In this document: piece after piece, positions 34,739-46,150 of the stretch
Numbering within the stretch: position 1 is the stretch's first letter
Layout of the letters: each line of letters starts with the position of its first letter
Assembly: GCF_014203955.1 (NCBI RefSeq)
Contig: NZ_JACHKA010000001.1
Span: 1,922,001-1,986,000, forward strand
Direction: 5' to 3'
Source: Sphingobium lignivorans
GTDB taxonomy: Bacteria; Pseudomonadota; Alphaproteobacteria; Sphingomonadales; Sphingomonadaceae
DNA length: 64,000 nucleotides
Translations under genes and position numbers: made by a program
The notes under the pieces: generated by a model
Told to the model about the DNA's origin: nothing
What the model saw: only the letters and a program-made list of their open reading frames with translations
Databases searched by the model: none

Positions 34739-35227
34739 TCAGTCTTCGTCATCGTCGCTCTCCCCGGAGAGATCGAGCGGATGCGCCGGCTGAACCGTTG
34801 AAATGGCATGCTTGTAGACGAGCTGGACAAGACCATCGCGCTGGAGAAGCATGCAGAACAGGTCGAAAGCGGAAATCTCGCCCTGAAGCATGACGCCGTT
34901 CACGAGGAACATCGTCACCGGCTCGCCGGACTTGTGAACCGCCGAAAGGAAAATCTCCTGCAGCAGCTTGGGCTTGCGCTCATTCGCAGAAAAGGCGGAC
35001 TCGATTTTCGAAAGATCGAGCGGATGCGCCGGCATGACAGTGGAGATTGCGTGTTTGTAGACCAGCTGGGTCTGACCGTCCCGGCGCAGCAGCACGGAGA
35101 AGTTGTCGAACCAGGTCACGATGCCCTGAAGCTTAACGCCCTTCACGAGAAACATCGTCACCGGAGTCTTGCTCTTGCGGAGACTGTTGAGAAAAATGTC
35201 CTGAAGATTGTTGAGTTTATCGGCCAT
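34739..35227 (-). CDS. hfq: RNA chaperone Hfq with two tandem Sm domains
   Basis: A 162-aa protein about twice the usual Hfq length. Two complete Sm domains lie at about residues 4 to 73 and 85 to 154, each with LQ(D/E)IFL, PVTMFLV, GV-LQG, FD-F and the full YKHAIST-PAHPLDL block. In E. coli numbering both keep Q8, F42, K56 and H57 of the U-binding proximal face. Domain 1 has RKSK at the rim and a Lys at position 31. Domain 2 has HKSG and Met there. A strong AGGAG site precedes the ATG. It sits between ntrX and hflX. Confidence 0.95.
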   Translation of the reverse strand: MADKLNNLQDIFLNSLRKSKTPVTMFLVKGVKLQGIVTWFDNFSVLLRRDGQTQLVYKHAISTVMPAHPLDLSKIESAFSANERKPKLLQEIFLSAVHKSGEPVTMFLVNGVMLQGEISAFDLFCMLLQRDGLVQLVYKHAISTVQPAHPLDLSGESDDDED

Positions 35228-35446
35228 TTTTAACTCCTGTTATTGGCGGGTCGCTGCCCGCATCGCGTCCAGTCTGAACGTCGATTGCCCCACCCTGCGT
35301 GGGGACGGCTGGAAACCTAGGCGATTCCCCAGGGGAAATCCAGCCATAGCCTGCTGCAATGCACAAAAGCCATTCATGACAGCCGTCCCCCAGGCCAGCG
35401 GCTCATTCCGTCGATCGCGCGCAAGGCGCGAGGCGTTTCCCGCGCC
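35228..35446. promoter_or_regulatory. ntrX-hfq intergenic region with two inverted repeats
   Basis: This 219-bp gap separates ntrX and hfq on the same strand and holds no gene. CCCCAC at 35288 to 35293 pairs with GTGGGG at 35299 to 35304. A second stem lies at GATTCCCC...GGGGAAATC near 35322 to 35339. No T-run follows either. A separate hfq promoter here is likely. Confidence 0.4.
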
Positions 35447-36814
35447 TCAGTCCCTGCCCTCGCCGAGCCCAAGCGACTTGAGCTTGCGGTGAAGCGCGGA
35501 GCGCTCCATGCCGATGAACGCGGCGGTGCGCGAGATGTTCCCCGAAAACCGCTTGATCTGGATGCGCAGATATTCGCGCTCGAAGTTCTCGCGCGCCTCG
35601 CGCAAGGGGGCGCCCATGATCGCGCTCGAAAGCCCCAGATCATCGCTGCCGCCTGTCGCGTCGACCGGTAGCATGTCGAGCTCGATCACGCCGCCGGGCT
35701 GCATCGGCGCCAGGATGATGGTGCGCTCCACGACATTGCGGAGCTGCCGCACATTGCCAGGCCAGTCCCCCGATTGCAGCGCCGCCATGGTGTTGGGCGC
35801 CATGACCGGGGCCGGCATGCCGCGCTCTGCCGCGAAACGGGCCAGATAATGCTCGACCAACCCGGGAATATCATCCCGGCGGTCTGCCAGCGGGGGAATG
35901 ACGAGCGGCACCACGTTCAGGCGGTAATAGAGATCCTCGCGGAAACGCCGCTCCTCGATCTCCTCCTTGAGATCGCGGGCGGTCGAGGAAATCACGCGGA
36001 TGTCCACCTTCACTTGCCGCTGGCCGCCAATGCGCGTGAAGCTCTGGTCAGTCAGCACGCGCAGGATCTTGCCCTGGGTGGTCAGCGGCATGTCCGCGAT
36101 CTCGTCCAGGAACAATGTGCCGCCATGCGCCTGCTCGAGAAGGCCGGGCCGAATGATGCCCTCCGGCGTCTCGACGCCGAACAGCGCTTCCTCGGCTCGC
36201 TCAGGCTCGATGCGGGCGGCCGTGACGATGACGAACGGACCGTCCGCCCGGCCGGACCAGTTGTGGAGCATCCGGGCAGCGACTTCCTTGCCCACGCCGG
36301 CAGGGCCGCAGATCAGCACGCGGCTCCCGGTGCCCGCAACCTTCTTGATAGTGGCGCGCACCGAATTGATGGCATTGCTGGTGCCGGTCAGCTCTTCTTC
36401 CTGACCGAAGCGCGCGCGCAACACCTGGTTTTCGCGCCGCAGCCGCTCCGTCTCGGTTGCACGGCCAACGATGTGAAGCAGCCTGTCGGATTCGAAGGGT
36501 TTCTCGATGAAATCGACCGCGCCTTTGCGGATGGCCGCCACGGCAGTGTCGATATTGCCGTGCCCGGATATCATCAGCACCGGAATGGTCGCATCCCGCT
36601 GCTTGATCTCCTCGAGCAGTTCCAGCCCGTCGAGCCGCGAGCCCTGCAGCCAGACATCGAGTAGCACCAGCGAGGGCCTGCGCGCCGCCAGGGCTTCCAG
36701 CGCCTCATCGCTACTGGCGGCGAGCCGCGTTTCGAAGCCTTCATCCTCCAGGACGCCCGCGACAAGCTCCCGGATATCCGCTTCATCATCCACGATCAGA
36801 ACATCAAGCGCCAT
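35447..36814 (-). CDS. ntrX: Nitrogen-regulation response regulator NtrX
   Basis: A 455-aa regulator: receiver domain with phospho-acceptor D53 (LVLLDVWLQG), AAA+ domain with Walker A GPAGVGKE and DEIADMP, and a C-terminal Fis-type helix-turn-helix (SRTAAFIGMERSALHRKL). The sigma-54-contacting GAFTGA loop is absent. The segment after EALFG reads VETPEGIIRPGLLEQA, as in other alphaproteobacterial NtrX. It overlaps ntrY by eleven bases and precedes hfq. Confidence 0.94.
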   Translation of the reverse strand: MALDVLIVDDEADIRELVAGVLEDEGFETRLAASSDEALEALAARRPSLVLLDVWLQGSRLDGLELLEEIKQRDATIPVLMISGHGNIDTAVAAIRKGAVDFIEKPFESDRLLHIVGRATETERLRRENQVLRARFGQEEELTGTSNAINSVRATIKKVAGTGSRVLICGPAGVGKEVAARMLHNWSGRADGPFVIVTAARIEPERAEEALFGVETPEGIIRPGLLEQAHGGTLFLDEIADMPLTTQGKILRVLTDQSFTRIGGQRQVKVDIRVISSTARDLKEEIEERRFREDLYYRLNVVPLVIPPLADRRDDIPGLVEHYLARFAAERGMPAPVMAPNTMAALQSGDWPGNVRQLRNVVERTIILAPMQPGGVIELDMLPVDATGGSDDLGLSSAIMGAPLREARENFEREYLRIQIKRFSGNISRTAAFIGMERSALHRKLKSLGLGEGRD

Positions 36815-39080
36815 TCAGTGTCTCTTTCATCATATCTCCGGGCCGCTCCTCGCCGTCCTCCGCCAGGCGAGCGAGCCGCGCGACATCAAAGCGCAGGGTC
36901 ACCACTGCGCCGCCATTCTCCGCATCGGCAAAGCTCATCGTGCCGAAATGCTCCTCCACGATCTTCTTCACGATCGCGAGCCCAAGGCCGGTGCCCTTGG
37001 CGCGCGTGGTCATATAGGGCTCGATGATCCGCTCGCGTTCCACGGGCAGGCCAATGCCGTCATCCGCAACGGAAATGACGAGCTCGCCCTCCTGCTGGTG
37101 CACGGCCATTGCGATATGGCCATGAGGCGCGGAAGCCTCCTCCCCGCGCCCGGCCTCGCTGGCTTCCCCGAGATGACGCTGCTCGATCGCCTCGACGGCG
37201 TTCTTGACGATGTTGGTCAGTGCCTGACCGATCTGCCGCCGATCGCAGACCAGCGTGATGTCCGCCGTATCACCCTTGAAAGCGAAAGCGATCTGGGGAT
37301 GCGCCACCTCATGCAGGAACATCGCGTGGCGCGCGATATCGATCAGCGCTTCCTCGCGGAACACCGGCTTGGGCATACGTGCGAAGGAGCCGAACTCGTC
37401 CACGATGCGGCGCAGATCGCCCACTTGCCGTACGATCGTCTCGGTGAGGCGACGGAAGGTGCCGGGGTCGGATTCGATCTCCTTGGCATAGCGGCGCTGG
37501 AGCCGCTCGGCTGCGAGCTGGATGGGCGTGAGCGGATTCTTGATCTCGTGCGCGATACGCCGCGCCACGTCCGACCAGGCCGCGCGGCGCTGGTCGAGCA
37601 GCTGCTGCGTGATATCGTCGAAAGTCAGCACCCGATTTCCGCCCTCGGCGACCACCCGAACCGCGAGTGTGCGGATCTCGCCGCCGGCACGGATCTGGAT
37701 GATGTCCGCTCCGGTCCCCGCCTCCATGAGTTCGGCAAGCTCCGGCGAGAGTTCGGCGAGCGGCAAGCCGACCGCCTGGACGCCGGGCTTTACCAGGAGC
37801 GCAGTCGCCGAACTGTTGAGCAGCAGGATCTCGCCATGGGGATCGACCGAAATGACCCCGGCGCTAACGCCCGACAGCACCGCCTCGATGAGCGCGCGGC
37901 GGTTGGCGAGCTGGTTGTTGGCGGCGACCAGTGCGGTGGTCTGCGCTTCCAGTCGCTGGGTCATGCGATTGAACGTGCTGGCGAGCGTGCCCAGCTCGTC
38001 CCGGCCATGGGCATCGGCGACGCGCGTGGAGAGATCTCCCGCGGTGATGCGGCGGGCCGCGTCGACCAGCTCGCCCACCGGCCGCACCAGCCGGTCCGCG
38101 ACGGCCAGCGCAATCCAGACCGCCGTTCCCACCAGCATCAGCGTGCCGATGAACAGGGCGATGTTGAAGCGCAGCTGCAATTGTCGCGAACGGGCGGCGA
38201 ATTCGTCATAATCGGCGAGCACGGCCTGTGCCCGCTCCATCTCGCTGAACGCGGATATGGCGGAATCGCGCGTGGCATAGAGGAAGGTGCGGGAATCCGG
38301 ATAAAGCAGCGCGAAGGCCTCGATCTGGTTGGGCTTGGCCTGGACGAACACCGGTTGCCCGGCGCGCAGATGCCGGATGATCTCGGGCGTGATCACGTCC
38401 GCCGCCGTGCGCTGCTCGGGATCCACCGTCGCAGCGGTGCGCGCCACGCCATCGCGGCCAATCTCGATGATCGCCGAGCGGTTCAGCTTCCGGGTGACGA
38501 CCTGATAGATATAACCCTCGGCGAAGGACGGACTCGTGATGCTCGACTGGGTGAGATAATCGCGCAAGTCGCTGGCCATGGTGATGGTTTCGTCACCCAG
38601 CTCCTTGAGATTGGATTGATAATAGCCGCGCGCGAGATCGCTGGCATTCTGCAGCATGCCGCGCGCATCGGCCGAGAACCAGAATTGCACGCCATATTGG
38701 AACAGCAGCGAGGCGAAGATCACCACCAGCAGCAAGGGCAGGCTGGCAATCATCGAGAACAGAGCCACGAGGCGCACGTGCAGGCGCCCGTTTCCGCCGA
38801 CGAGGCTGCGCGCGGCACGGCGGCGTGCGATCCGCTGGCCGATCAGCACGAGCAGGATGATCGCCGGCAGCAGGTTCAGCACCAGCAGAAGCGCCACCAC
38901 GGGCGCGCTGAGCAGCGAATCGTCCTGCTGCGGCCGACCGATCAGCCAGTAAGTGAAACCGGCAGTGACGAGCAGCGTGACGCCGGCCAGAAGCTCCGCA
39001 AGGCGGCCGAGCCGAGGCGAGCCGAACAAGGTCGGCGACGACTCGTCCATCCCTGCATTCCGACCCGTTCTCTGATCCAT
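36804..39080 (-). CDS. ntrY: Sensor histidine kinase NtrY
   Basis: A 758-aa membrane sensor: an N-terminal membrane region with helices (LAELLAGVTLLVTAGFTYWLI, LLLVLNLLPAIILLVLI, LFSMIASLPLLLVVIF), a periplasmic loop, a HAMP domain (VADRLVRPVGELVDAARRI), a PAS domain, and HisKA/HATPase with the H-box [11 protein letters not shown] and DDGIGLP, GTGLGLAIVKKI. It phosphorylates NtrX and responds to nitrogen, redox or envelope cues in other alphaproteobacteria. The ATG at 39080 was chosen; ATGs at 39119 and 39050 are alternatives. Confidence 0.94.
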   Translation of the reverse strand: MDQRTGRNAGMDESSPTLFGSPRLGRLAELLAGVTLLVTAGFTYWLIGRPQQDDSLLSAPVVALLLVLNLLPAIILLVLIGQRIARRRAARSLVGGNGRLHVRLVALFSMIASLPLLLVVIFASLLFQYGVQFWFSADARGMLQNASDLARGYYQSNLKELGDETITMASDLRDYLTQSSITSPSFAEGYIYQVVTRKLNRSAIIEIGRDGVARTAATVDPEQRTAADVITPEIIRHLRAGQPVFVQAKPNQIEAFALLYPDSRTFLYATRDSAISAFSEMERAQAVLADYDEFAARSRQLQLRFNIALFIGTLMLVGTAVWIALAVADRLVRPVGELVDAARRITAGDLSTRVADAHGRDELGTLASTFNRMTQRLEAQTTALVAANNQLANRRALIEAVLSGVSAGVISVDPHGEILLLNSSATALLVKPGVQAVGLPLAELSPELAELMEAGTGADIIQIRAGGEIRTLAVRVVAEGGNRVLTFDDITQQLLDQRRAAWSDVARRIAHEIKNPLTPIQLAAERLQRRYAKEIESDPGTFRRLTETIVRQVGDLRRIVDEFGSFARMPKPVFREEALIDIARHAMFLHEVAHPQIAFAFKGDTADITLVCDRRQIGQALTNIVKNAVEAIEQRHLGEASEAGRGEEASAPHGHIAMAVHQQEGELVISVADDGIGLPVERERIIEPYMTTRAKGTGLGLAIVKKIVEEHFGTMSFADAENGGAVVTLRFDVARLARLAEDGEERPGDMMKETLNGA

Positions 39081-39192
39081 CGTGGCAGCGATACAACATC
39101 GGCGTGTCTCTGAAAACACGCTTTACGAGAGGAACGTCCCGCGCAGGCAACCCGTCACCGGGCCGTCACCGGTGCTGTCCGAAAAACGCGTT

Positions 39193-40640
<1,448 letters not shown>

Positions 40641-40644
<4 letters not shown>

Positions 40645-41759
40645 CCGTTCGCGCCCATCGGCAACAGCACCCTGAAGATCGAGCGGCCAGATGCCTGGTC
40701 CCGCTCATATTGCACCAGCCCGTTCATGTCCCGCACCAGCTTGTCCACAAGAGCAAGGCCCAGACCCTGCCCGCTGCGCTTGTTGGAAATGAAGGGATTG
40801 AACAGCACGTCCCGGATGCTGTCCGGCACGCCGGGCCCATTGTCGATCACCTGGATTTCGATCTGGAGAGGGGATGTCCCCTTCCCGCTCAGCACCGAGA
40901 GGCCGTGCCGATAAGCCGTGGCGACCTGCACTCGCCCATCCTCGACCCCCTCCACGGCTTCCACCGCATTCTTCACGAGGTTGAGCATGATCTGGACGAA
41001 GGCGTCGCCATTCACCTGCGCGAACGGCAGGGAGGGGTCATAAGTCCGCACGATCGGGCAATCGCGCGCGAAACCCGCCGTCGCGATCTCCACCGCGCGA
41101 TCGAGCAGCGGATAGATATTCTCCGGGCGGCAGGCGAGCGGCTGGTTGCTGGTGAAATGCTGCATCCGGTCGATCAGTGCCGCGATGCGGTCCACCTCGT
41201 CGCAGATCAGCTTGGTGAGTGGGCGAGTGGCTTCCCCCGCATCGCCTTCCAGAAGCTGCGCGGCGCCGCGTATGCCGGAAAGCGGATTCTTGATCTCATG
41301 CGCAAGCATGGCGGCCGCGCCCGTCGCCGAGCGCACGCCCATGGATGAGCGGCGCACGCCGAGCGTCTGGGACTGGCCATGAACATGGAGCGCCACGACC
41401 CGCCAGCGCTCATCCTCGAGCAACGGATGGATCAGCACATCCATTTCCAGCGCCTCGTTCCGCCCGGCATGGACCTGAATGCCGAAGGCGGAGAGCGGCT
41501 TGTCCGTCATCCAGATGGCCGTGTCCATGTGCGGATCGGCAATGCGCAACACGCGCCCGACGACACTGCCCACCAAAGCGGAGCGCGCCATGTTGAGCAG
41601 CGATTCCGCGCGGGCATTGGCCGACGCGATGCGGCCGTCCGGTCCGATCAGCAGCGTGGCGACCGGGTGCGCGGCGATCAGTTCGGCGGCGTCCGGCAGT
41701 GCCCCCCTGCCGGGAAGGAATTGGCTCGACAGCCGGTTTCTCCCGTTCTCAGGCTGCAT
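40641..41759 (-). CDS. ntrB: Nitrogen-regulation sensor kinase NtrB
   Basis: A 372-aa soluble histidine kinase: an N-terminal PAS domain of about residues 22 to 130, the H-box with H154 ([17 protein letters not shown]), an N-box [12 protein letters not shown], and G-boxes DNGPGVP and [13 protein letters not shown]. It phosphorylates or dephosphorylates NtrC according to PII status. It overlaps the end of dusB by eleven bases and ntrC by four. Confidence 0.95.
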
Positions 41760-42777
41760 TCCGCACTGGTTCGCGCAGCACCGCTTCGGGCTGCGCCAGC
41801 AACGGCTCGTAGAAACGGGCCAGCATGTCGAGCACGCGCGCCGCGTCCGGCACCTGGTTCACCTTGTTGCGGAATTCCGCCGAGCCCGGCAGGCCGCGCG
41901 TGTACCAGCCCAGATGCTTGCGCGCCATGTTGACGCCGGTCATCTCGCCATAATGATCGAGCATTGCGCGGTAATGCTCTGTGATCATGGCATATTGCTC
42001 GGCCAGATCGGGGTCAGGCCGGTGCTCGCCGGTGGCCAGCGCCTGCATGACCTGGCCAAGCAGCCAGGGCCGCCCATAAGCGCCGCGACCGATCATGACT
42101 CCGTCGGCGCCGCTCTGCGCCAGTGCGGTGCGCGCGTCCTCGATGGAGCAGATGTCGCCATTCACGATAACAGGGATGCCGACCGCATCCTTCACTTTCC
42201 GGACGAAGGCCCAGTCCGCACTGCCCTTGTACATCTGGTTGCGCGTGCGGCCGTGGACGGTAATCATCCGCGCGCCCAGATCCTCGGCGATGCGCGCCAG
42301 CTCCGGCGCGTTCAGATTGTCATGGCACCAGCCCATGCGCATCTTGACGGTAACGGGCACATCGACCGCTTCGACCGTCGCCCGGATGAGGCTGGCCGCG
42401 AGCGGCAGGTCGCGCATCAGCGCCGAACCGGCATCGCCATTGACCACCTTCTTGACGGGACAGCCCATGTTGATGTCGATGATCGCGGCCCCACGATCGG
42501 CGTTCAGCTTCGCAGCCTCCGCCATCTCGGCGGGCTGGCACCCGGCAAGCTGGAGCGAGACCGGCTCCTCGACCGGTGCCCATGCCGCTTTCTGAAGCGA
42601 CTGGCGCGTCTCCCGGATCATCGCCGGCGACGCGATCATCTCGGTGACGTTGAGCCCGGAGCCATAACGGCGCACGAGCGTACGGAAGGGCATGTCGGTG
42701 ACGCCCGTCATCGGGGCGAGGATCACCGGCATGTCGATCCGCACCGGACCGATCTGGATGGGCTTGAGCGTCGTCAT
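41749..42777 (-). CDS. dusB: tRNA-dihydrouridine synthase DusB
   Basis: A 342-aa FMN TIM-barrel enzyme that reduces uridines in tRNA D-loops. Signatures are the N-terminal [16 protein letters not shown], the catalytic Cys in [19 protein letters not shown], and the FMN-phosphate site [18 protein letters not shown]. It is the nifR3 homologue that leads ntrBC operons in alphaproteobacteria. The ATG at 42777 gives the family start [10 protein letters not shown]. It is divergent from ispDF. Confidence 0.96.
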   Translation of the reverse strand: MTTLKPIQIGPVRIDMPVILAPMTGVTDMPFRTLVRRYGSGLNVTEMIASPAMIRETRQSLQKAAWAPVEEPVSLQLAGCQPAEMAEAAKLNADRGAAIIDINMGCPVKKVVNGDAGSALMRDLPLAASLIRATVEAVDVPVTVKMRMGWCHDNLNAPELARIAEDLGARMITVHGRTRNQMYKGSADWAFVRKVKDAVGIPVIVNGDICSIEDARTALAQSGADGVMIGRGAYGRPWLLGQVMQALATGEHRPDPDLAEQYAMITEHYRAMLDHYGEMTGVNMARKHLGWYTRGLPGSAEFRNKVNQVPDAARVLDMLARFYEPLLAQPEAVLREPVRNAA

Positions 42778-42861
42778 GTTCAGAATGCCTAAAAAACAGG
42801 CAGCGCCCTTAGCGCGAAAGCGGTTGGCGAGCAAGCAACCGCTGGGCTAAGCGCCTCGCTC

Positions 42862-44058
42862 ATGGTCTCCCCTCCGCGCACTGCTGCTATCGTCCTCGCT
42901 GCCGGAAGCGGTTCACGCACGGGCGCAATGCGGCCCAAGCAATATCGCCCGCTCGCCGGGCGGCCGGTCGCCGCCCATTCCATCTTGGCCTTGCGCGGGC
43001 ATCCCGCCGTCGACATTGTGCTGCTGGTGGTGGCGCCGGGCATGGCGGACGAAGCGCGCGCGATGCTTGGCGACGAGGCGGCGGATGTGCTCATCGTGGA
43101 AGGCGGCGCCTCCCGCCGGCAATCGGTCGCGAATGCGCTGGAAGCCCTGGCGAGCGCGGAGACTCCGCCCGCGCGCGTCCTCATCCATGACAGTGCCCGC
43201 CCCGTGCTGCCGGCAGGCGTGATCGACCGGCTGCTCAGCGCCCTGGCGACGGGCGCCGCTGGAGCCATGCCGGTGCTGCCTGTTGCCGATACGCTGGTGC
43301 GGGCGGAGGGGGACGAGGCCGGCGCCGTGATCGACCGCGCAGTCCTGCGCCGGGTGCAGACGCCGCAAGCCTTCGATTTTGAAGTGGTGCTGGCTGCCCA
43401 TCGCGGCTGGTCCGGCGAGCTGGAACCGACGGACGACGCGCAGATGGTTCGGGCGACGGGCAGCGCGGTCCGGCTGGTGGAGGGCGATACGCGGCTCGAC
43501 AAGATCACCTGGCCGGGCGATCATGAACGAATGGAGCGGGAGCTCATGGCGATAATGACGGCCCGCACTGGCCTCGGCTTCGATGTTCACCGCCTGGTCG
43601 CGGGCGCCCCGCTCTGGTTGTGCGGTGTCGAAATTCCCCACAGCCATGGGCTGTCCGGCCATAGCGATGCAGATGTGGCAATCCACGCCCTTGTCGACGC
43701 CATTCTGGGTGCGCTGGCGGAAGGCGATATCGGGAGCCATTTCCCTCCCTCCGATCCGCAGTGGCGCGGCGCGCGATCCGGGCAGTTCCTGGCCTTCGCG
43801 GCGGAGCGTGTCCGCGCCCGGGGCGGGATCATCGACCATGTCGACGTGACCATCATCTGCGAGGCTCCGAAGATCGGGCCTCATCGCGATGCGATGCGCA
43901 GCGCCCTCGCCCGGATCATGGACATACCTGAGTCGCGGGTGAGCGTGAAGGCGACGACAACGGAGCGGCTTGGCCTCACCGGCCGGGGCGAGGGCATCGC
44001 GGCGCAAACCCTGGCCAGCCTTCGCTTGCCCGAAGAACCGGCCTTTCCTGCGCCCTGA
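42862..44058 (+). CDS. ispDF: Bifunctional IspD/IspF enzyme of the MEP pathway
   Basis: A 398-aa fusion. Residues 1 to about 225 are IspD (IVLAAGSGSRTGAMRPKQY, the CTP-binding loop, then RVLIHDSARP). Residues of about 230 to 398 are IspF (GLGFDVHRL, LSGHSDADVAIHALVDAILGALAEGDIGSHFPPSD, VSVKATTTERLGLTGRGEGIAA). It transfers CMP to methylerythritol phosphate and later forms the cyclodiphosphate. The fusion is typical of alphaproteobacteria. It is followed by cinA. Confidence 0.97.
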   Translation: MVSPPRTAAIVLAAGSGSRTGAMRPKQYRPLAGRPVAAHSILALRGHPAVDIVLLVVAPGMADEARAMLGDEAADVLIVEGGASRRQSVANALEALASAETPPARVLIHDSARPVLPAGVIDRLLSALATGAAGAMPVLPVADTLVRAEGDEAGAVIDRAVLRRVQTPQAFDFEVVLAAHRGWSGELEPTDDAQMVRATGSAVRLVEGDTRLDKITWPGDHERMERELMAIMTARTGLGFDVHRLVAGAPLWLCGVEIPHSHGLSGHSDADVAIHALVDAILGALAEGDIGSHFPPSDPQWRGARSGQFLAFAAERVRARGGIIDHVDVTIICEAPKIGPHRDAMRSALARIMDIPESRVSVKATTTERLGLTGRGEGIAAQTLASLRLPEEPAFPAP

Positions 44059-44097
44059 GCTTCACCGGTTCACTGGGCGAAACCCGCAGGAGAGTTA

Positions 44098-44676
44098 ATG
44101 CCATTGGCTTTTGAGGCGGATCGGCCCATGCTGCGCGGCATGGCAGGGGTCGCAGAAGCAAAGATATGCTTGCTGCCGGAAGAGCTGGTGATGTTGGCCC
44201 GCGAGGTAATCGAGGCCAATCGCAAGCTCGGACGGCGTATTGTTGTTGCCGAGAGCTGCACTGGCGGCCTCGTGTCCGCAGCGCTCACCGAAATTCCCGG
44301 TTCGTCCGCGGTGTTCGAAGCAGGTTTCGTCACTTATTCCAATGCGCAGAAGATCAGCCTGCTCGGCGTGAGCGAGGACGTGCTCGATACCTTTGGCGCG
44401 GTCTCCATCGCCACGGCCTGGGCCATGGCGCAAGGCGCGCTCAATCGCAGCGGCGCGGATATCGCGGTGTCGATCACCGGCGTCGCGGGTCCTGACGGCG
44501 GAACGGAGCTCAAGCCGGTCGGCACCGTCGTCTTCGCCCGAGCCGAACGCGGCGACGAAAGCGAGAATGTGGTGGCGGACCTGCGACGGTTCGAGGACGA
44601 AGGCCGCGCGAAGATCCGGCTTCACGCCGCGCTGTGCGCGCTCGAATTGCTGTTGCCGGAGGCGCTGGGCGAATAA
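44098..44676 (+). CDS. CinA C-terminal domain protein (nicotinamide-nucleotide amidase)
   Basis: A 192-aa stand-alone CinA/PncC domain that deamidates nicotinamide mononucleotide to nicotinate mononucleotide. The family blocks are IVVAESCTGGLVSAALTEIPGSSAVFEAGFVTYSN and SITGVAGPDGGTELKPVGTV. An AGGAGA site five bases before the ATG supports the start, although the first 20 residues are extra compared with short homologues. The 3' end overlaps the convergent RatA-type gene by 55 bp. Confidence 0.9.
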   Translation: MPLAFEADRPMLRGMAGVAEAKICLLPEELVMLAREVIEANRKLGRRIVVAESCTGGLVSAALTEIPGSSAVFEAGFVTYSNAQKISLLGVSEDVLDTFGAVSIATAWAMAQGALNRSGADIAVSITGVAGPDGGTELKPVGTVVFARAERGDESENVVADLRRFEDEGRAKIRLHAALCALELLLPEALGE

Positions 44677-45098
44677 AGCGCTGCGGCGCGCTCTTCGAAA
44701 GCGCCGATCATCTTGCGCAGGGCCCGGTCGAAGACCTGGCCAGCCAGCATCTCGAACATGCGGCTCTTGAACGCGAAATCGACCGAGAAATCGATGAGGA
44801 CGCCGCCTTCCCCGTCCGGCCGGAACTGCCAGTCGTTGGAAAGATGCCGCAGCGGCCCGTCGACATAATCGACATGCACGCTTTCCGGCCGGCGCTTGAC
44901 GACGCGCGAGGTGAAGGTCTCGCGCAGCCCCTTGAAGCCTACGACCATGTCCGCCACCATTTCCGTCTCGCTCTGCGAGCGGACGCGGATGGCCGTCACC
45001 CAGGGCAGGAACTCCGGATAGGAAGCCACATCGGCCACCAGATCATACATCTGGGTCGGGCTGTAGGGCAGTCTTCGGGTTTCGTTGTGTCTGGGCAT
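44622..45098 (-). CDS. RatA/COQ10-type START-domain protein
   Basis: A 158-aa SRPBCC protein with the N-terminal MPRHNETRRLPYSPTQMYDLVADVASYPEFLPWV and RLSNDWQFRP-like central block of the RatA/COQ10 family. Homologues bind ubiquinone or lipids (COQ10) or, in E. coli, interact with the 50S subunit (RatA). In alphaproteobacteria the quinone-chaperone role is more likely. It lies directly downstream of lipA in the same direction, six bases from its start to the lipA stop. Confidence 0.88.
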   Translation of the reverse strand: MPRHNETRRLPYSPTQMYDLVADVASYPEFLPWVTAIRVRSQSETEMVADMVVGFKGLRETFTSRVVKRRPESVHVDYVDGPLRHLSNDWQFRPDGEGGVLIDFSVDFAFKSRMFEMLAGQVFDRALRKMIGAFEERAAALYSPSASGNSNSSAHSAA

Positions 45099-45104
45099 GG
45101 CAGG

Positions 45105-46082
45105 TCAGCGGGCTGACGCCTCCCCTGCCCGCGATCCGGCCGGGCCGATACCCGAAGCGGCGGCGGCCTTCGCCAGCGCAGCCTCGCGCGCCGCGCGCAT
45201 CTGCTGGAAATCCGCACCGGCATGATAGCTGGAGCGCGTGAGCGGGCTCGATGCCACCTGCAGGAAGCCCTTGGCGCGCGCGATTGCCGCATAGGCCTTG
45301 AATGCCTGCGGCGTCACGAACTCCATCACCGGCGCATGTTTGGGCGTGGGCCGCAGATACTGCCCCATGGTGAGGAAATCGACATCGGCCGAGCGCATGT
45401 CGTCCATCACCTGATGCACTTCGAGCCGCTGCTCGCCCAGGCCGAGCATCACGCCGGACTTGGTGAAGATGGAGGGATCAAGCTTCTTCACCATCTCCAG
45501 CAGACGCAGCGAAGCGTAGTAACGCGCGCCCGGTCGAATGGTGGGATAGAGGCGCGGGACCGTCTCCAGATTGTGATTATAGACATCCGGCCGGGCAGCG
45601 ACGATCGCCTCGACAGCGGCTTCATGCTTGTTACGGAAATCCGGCGTGAGGATTTCGATCGTGGTTTCCGGCGTGGTGCGACGCAGCGCTTCGATCACCT
45701 TGACGAACTGCCGTGCGCCGCCGTCGGGCAGGTCGTCCCGGTCGACGGAGGTGACCACGATGTGCTCCAGCCCCATTTCCGCGCAGGCATCCGCCAGATT
45801 CTGGGGCTCGCGGAGGTCGACGGGACGCGGCATGCCCGTCTTGACGTTGCAGAAGGCGCAGGCGCGCGTGCAGACATCACCCAGGATCATCACCGTGGCG
45901 TGCTTCTTCGTCCAGCACTCCCCAATGTTCGGGCAGGCGGCTTCCTCGCAGACGGTCGCCAGTCCCTTGTCCCGCATCAGCTTGCGGGTCGCCTCATAGC
46001 CCTGGCTGACGGGGGCCTTGACGCGGATCCAGTCCGGCTTGCGCGAACCCAGGCCGCGCGGTTCCGAGGAAATGTCGTTCAT
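45105..46082 (-). CDS. lipA: Lipoyl synthase
   Basis: A 325-aa radical-SAM enzyme inserting sulfur into octanoyl domains of 2-oxoacid dehydrogenases. The auxiliary cluster motif [12 protein letters not shown] and the radical-SAM motif CTRACAFC are complete, and the C-terminal Arg-Ser-Ser-Tyr ligand motif is seen as [11 protein letters not shown]. The ATG at 46082 gives the common start [24 protein letters not shown]. It is divergent from the carbonic anhydrase gene. Confidence 0.97.
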   Translation of the reverse strand: MNDISSEPRGLGSRKPDWIRVKAPVSQGYEATRKLMRDKGLATVCEEAACPNIGECWTKKHATVMILGDVCTRACAFCNVKTGMPRPVDLREPQNLADACAEMGLEHIVVTSVDRDDLPDGGARQFVKVIEALRRTTPETTIEILTPDFRNKHEAAVEAIVAARPDVYNHNLETVPRLYPTIRPGARYYASLRLLEMVKKLDPSIFTKSGVMLGLGEQRLEVHQVMDDMRSADVDFLTMGQYLRPTPKHAPVMEFVTPQAFKAYAAIARAKGFLQVASSPLTRSSYHAGADFQQMRAAREAALAKAAAASGIGPAGSRAGEASAR

Positions 46083-46150
46083 GGGGTCCAGATAGCGATC
46101 CGCGCGCCGCCTTGCCAGCCCTGTCGAACTTGTGCAGGAGCGAAATCGCC

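Noticed and set aside
36507..39113. 868-codon frame opposite ntrY
   Set aside because: Its composition is Arg/His-rich shadow sequence, while NtrY is unambiguous on the other strand.
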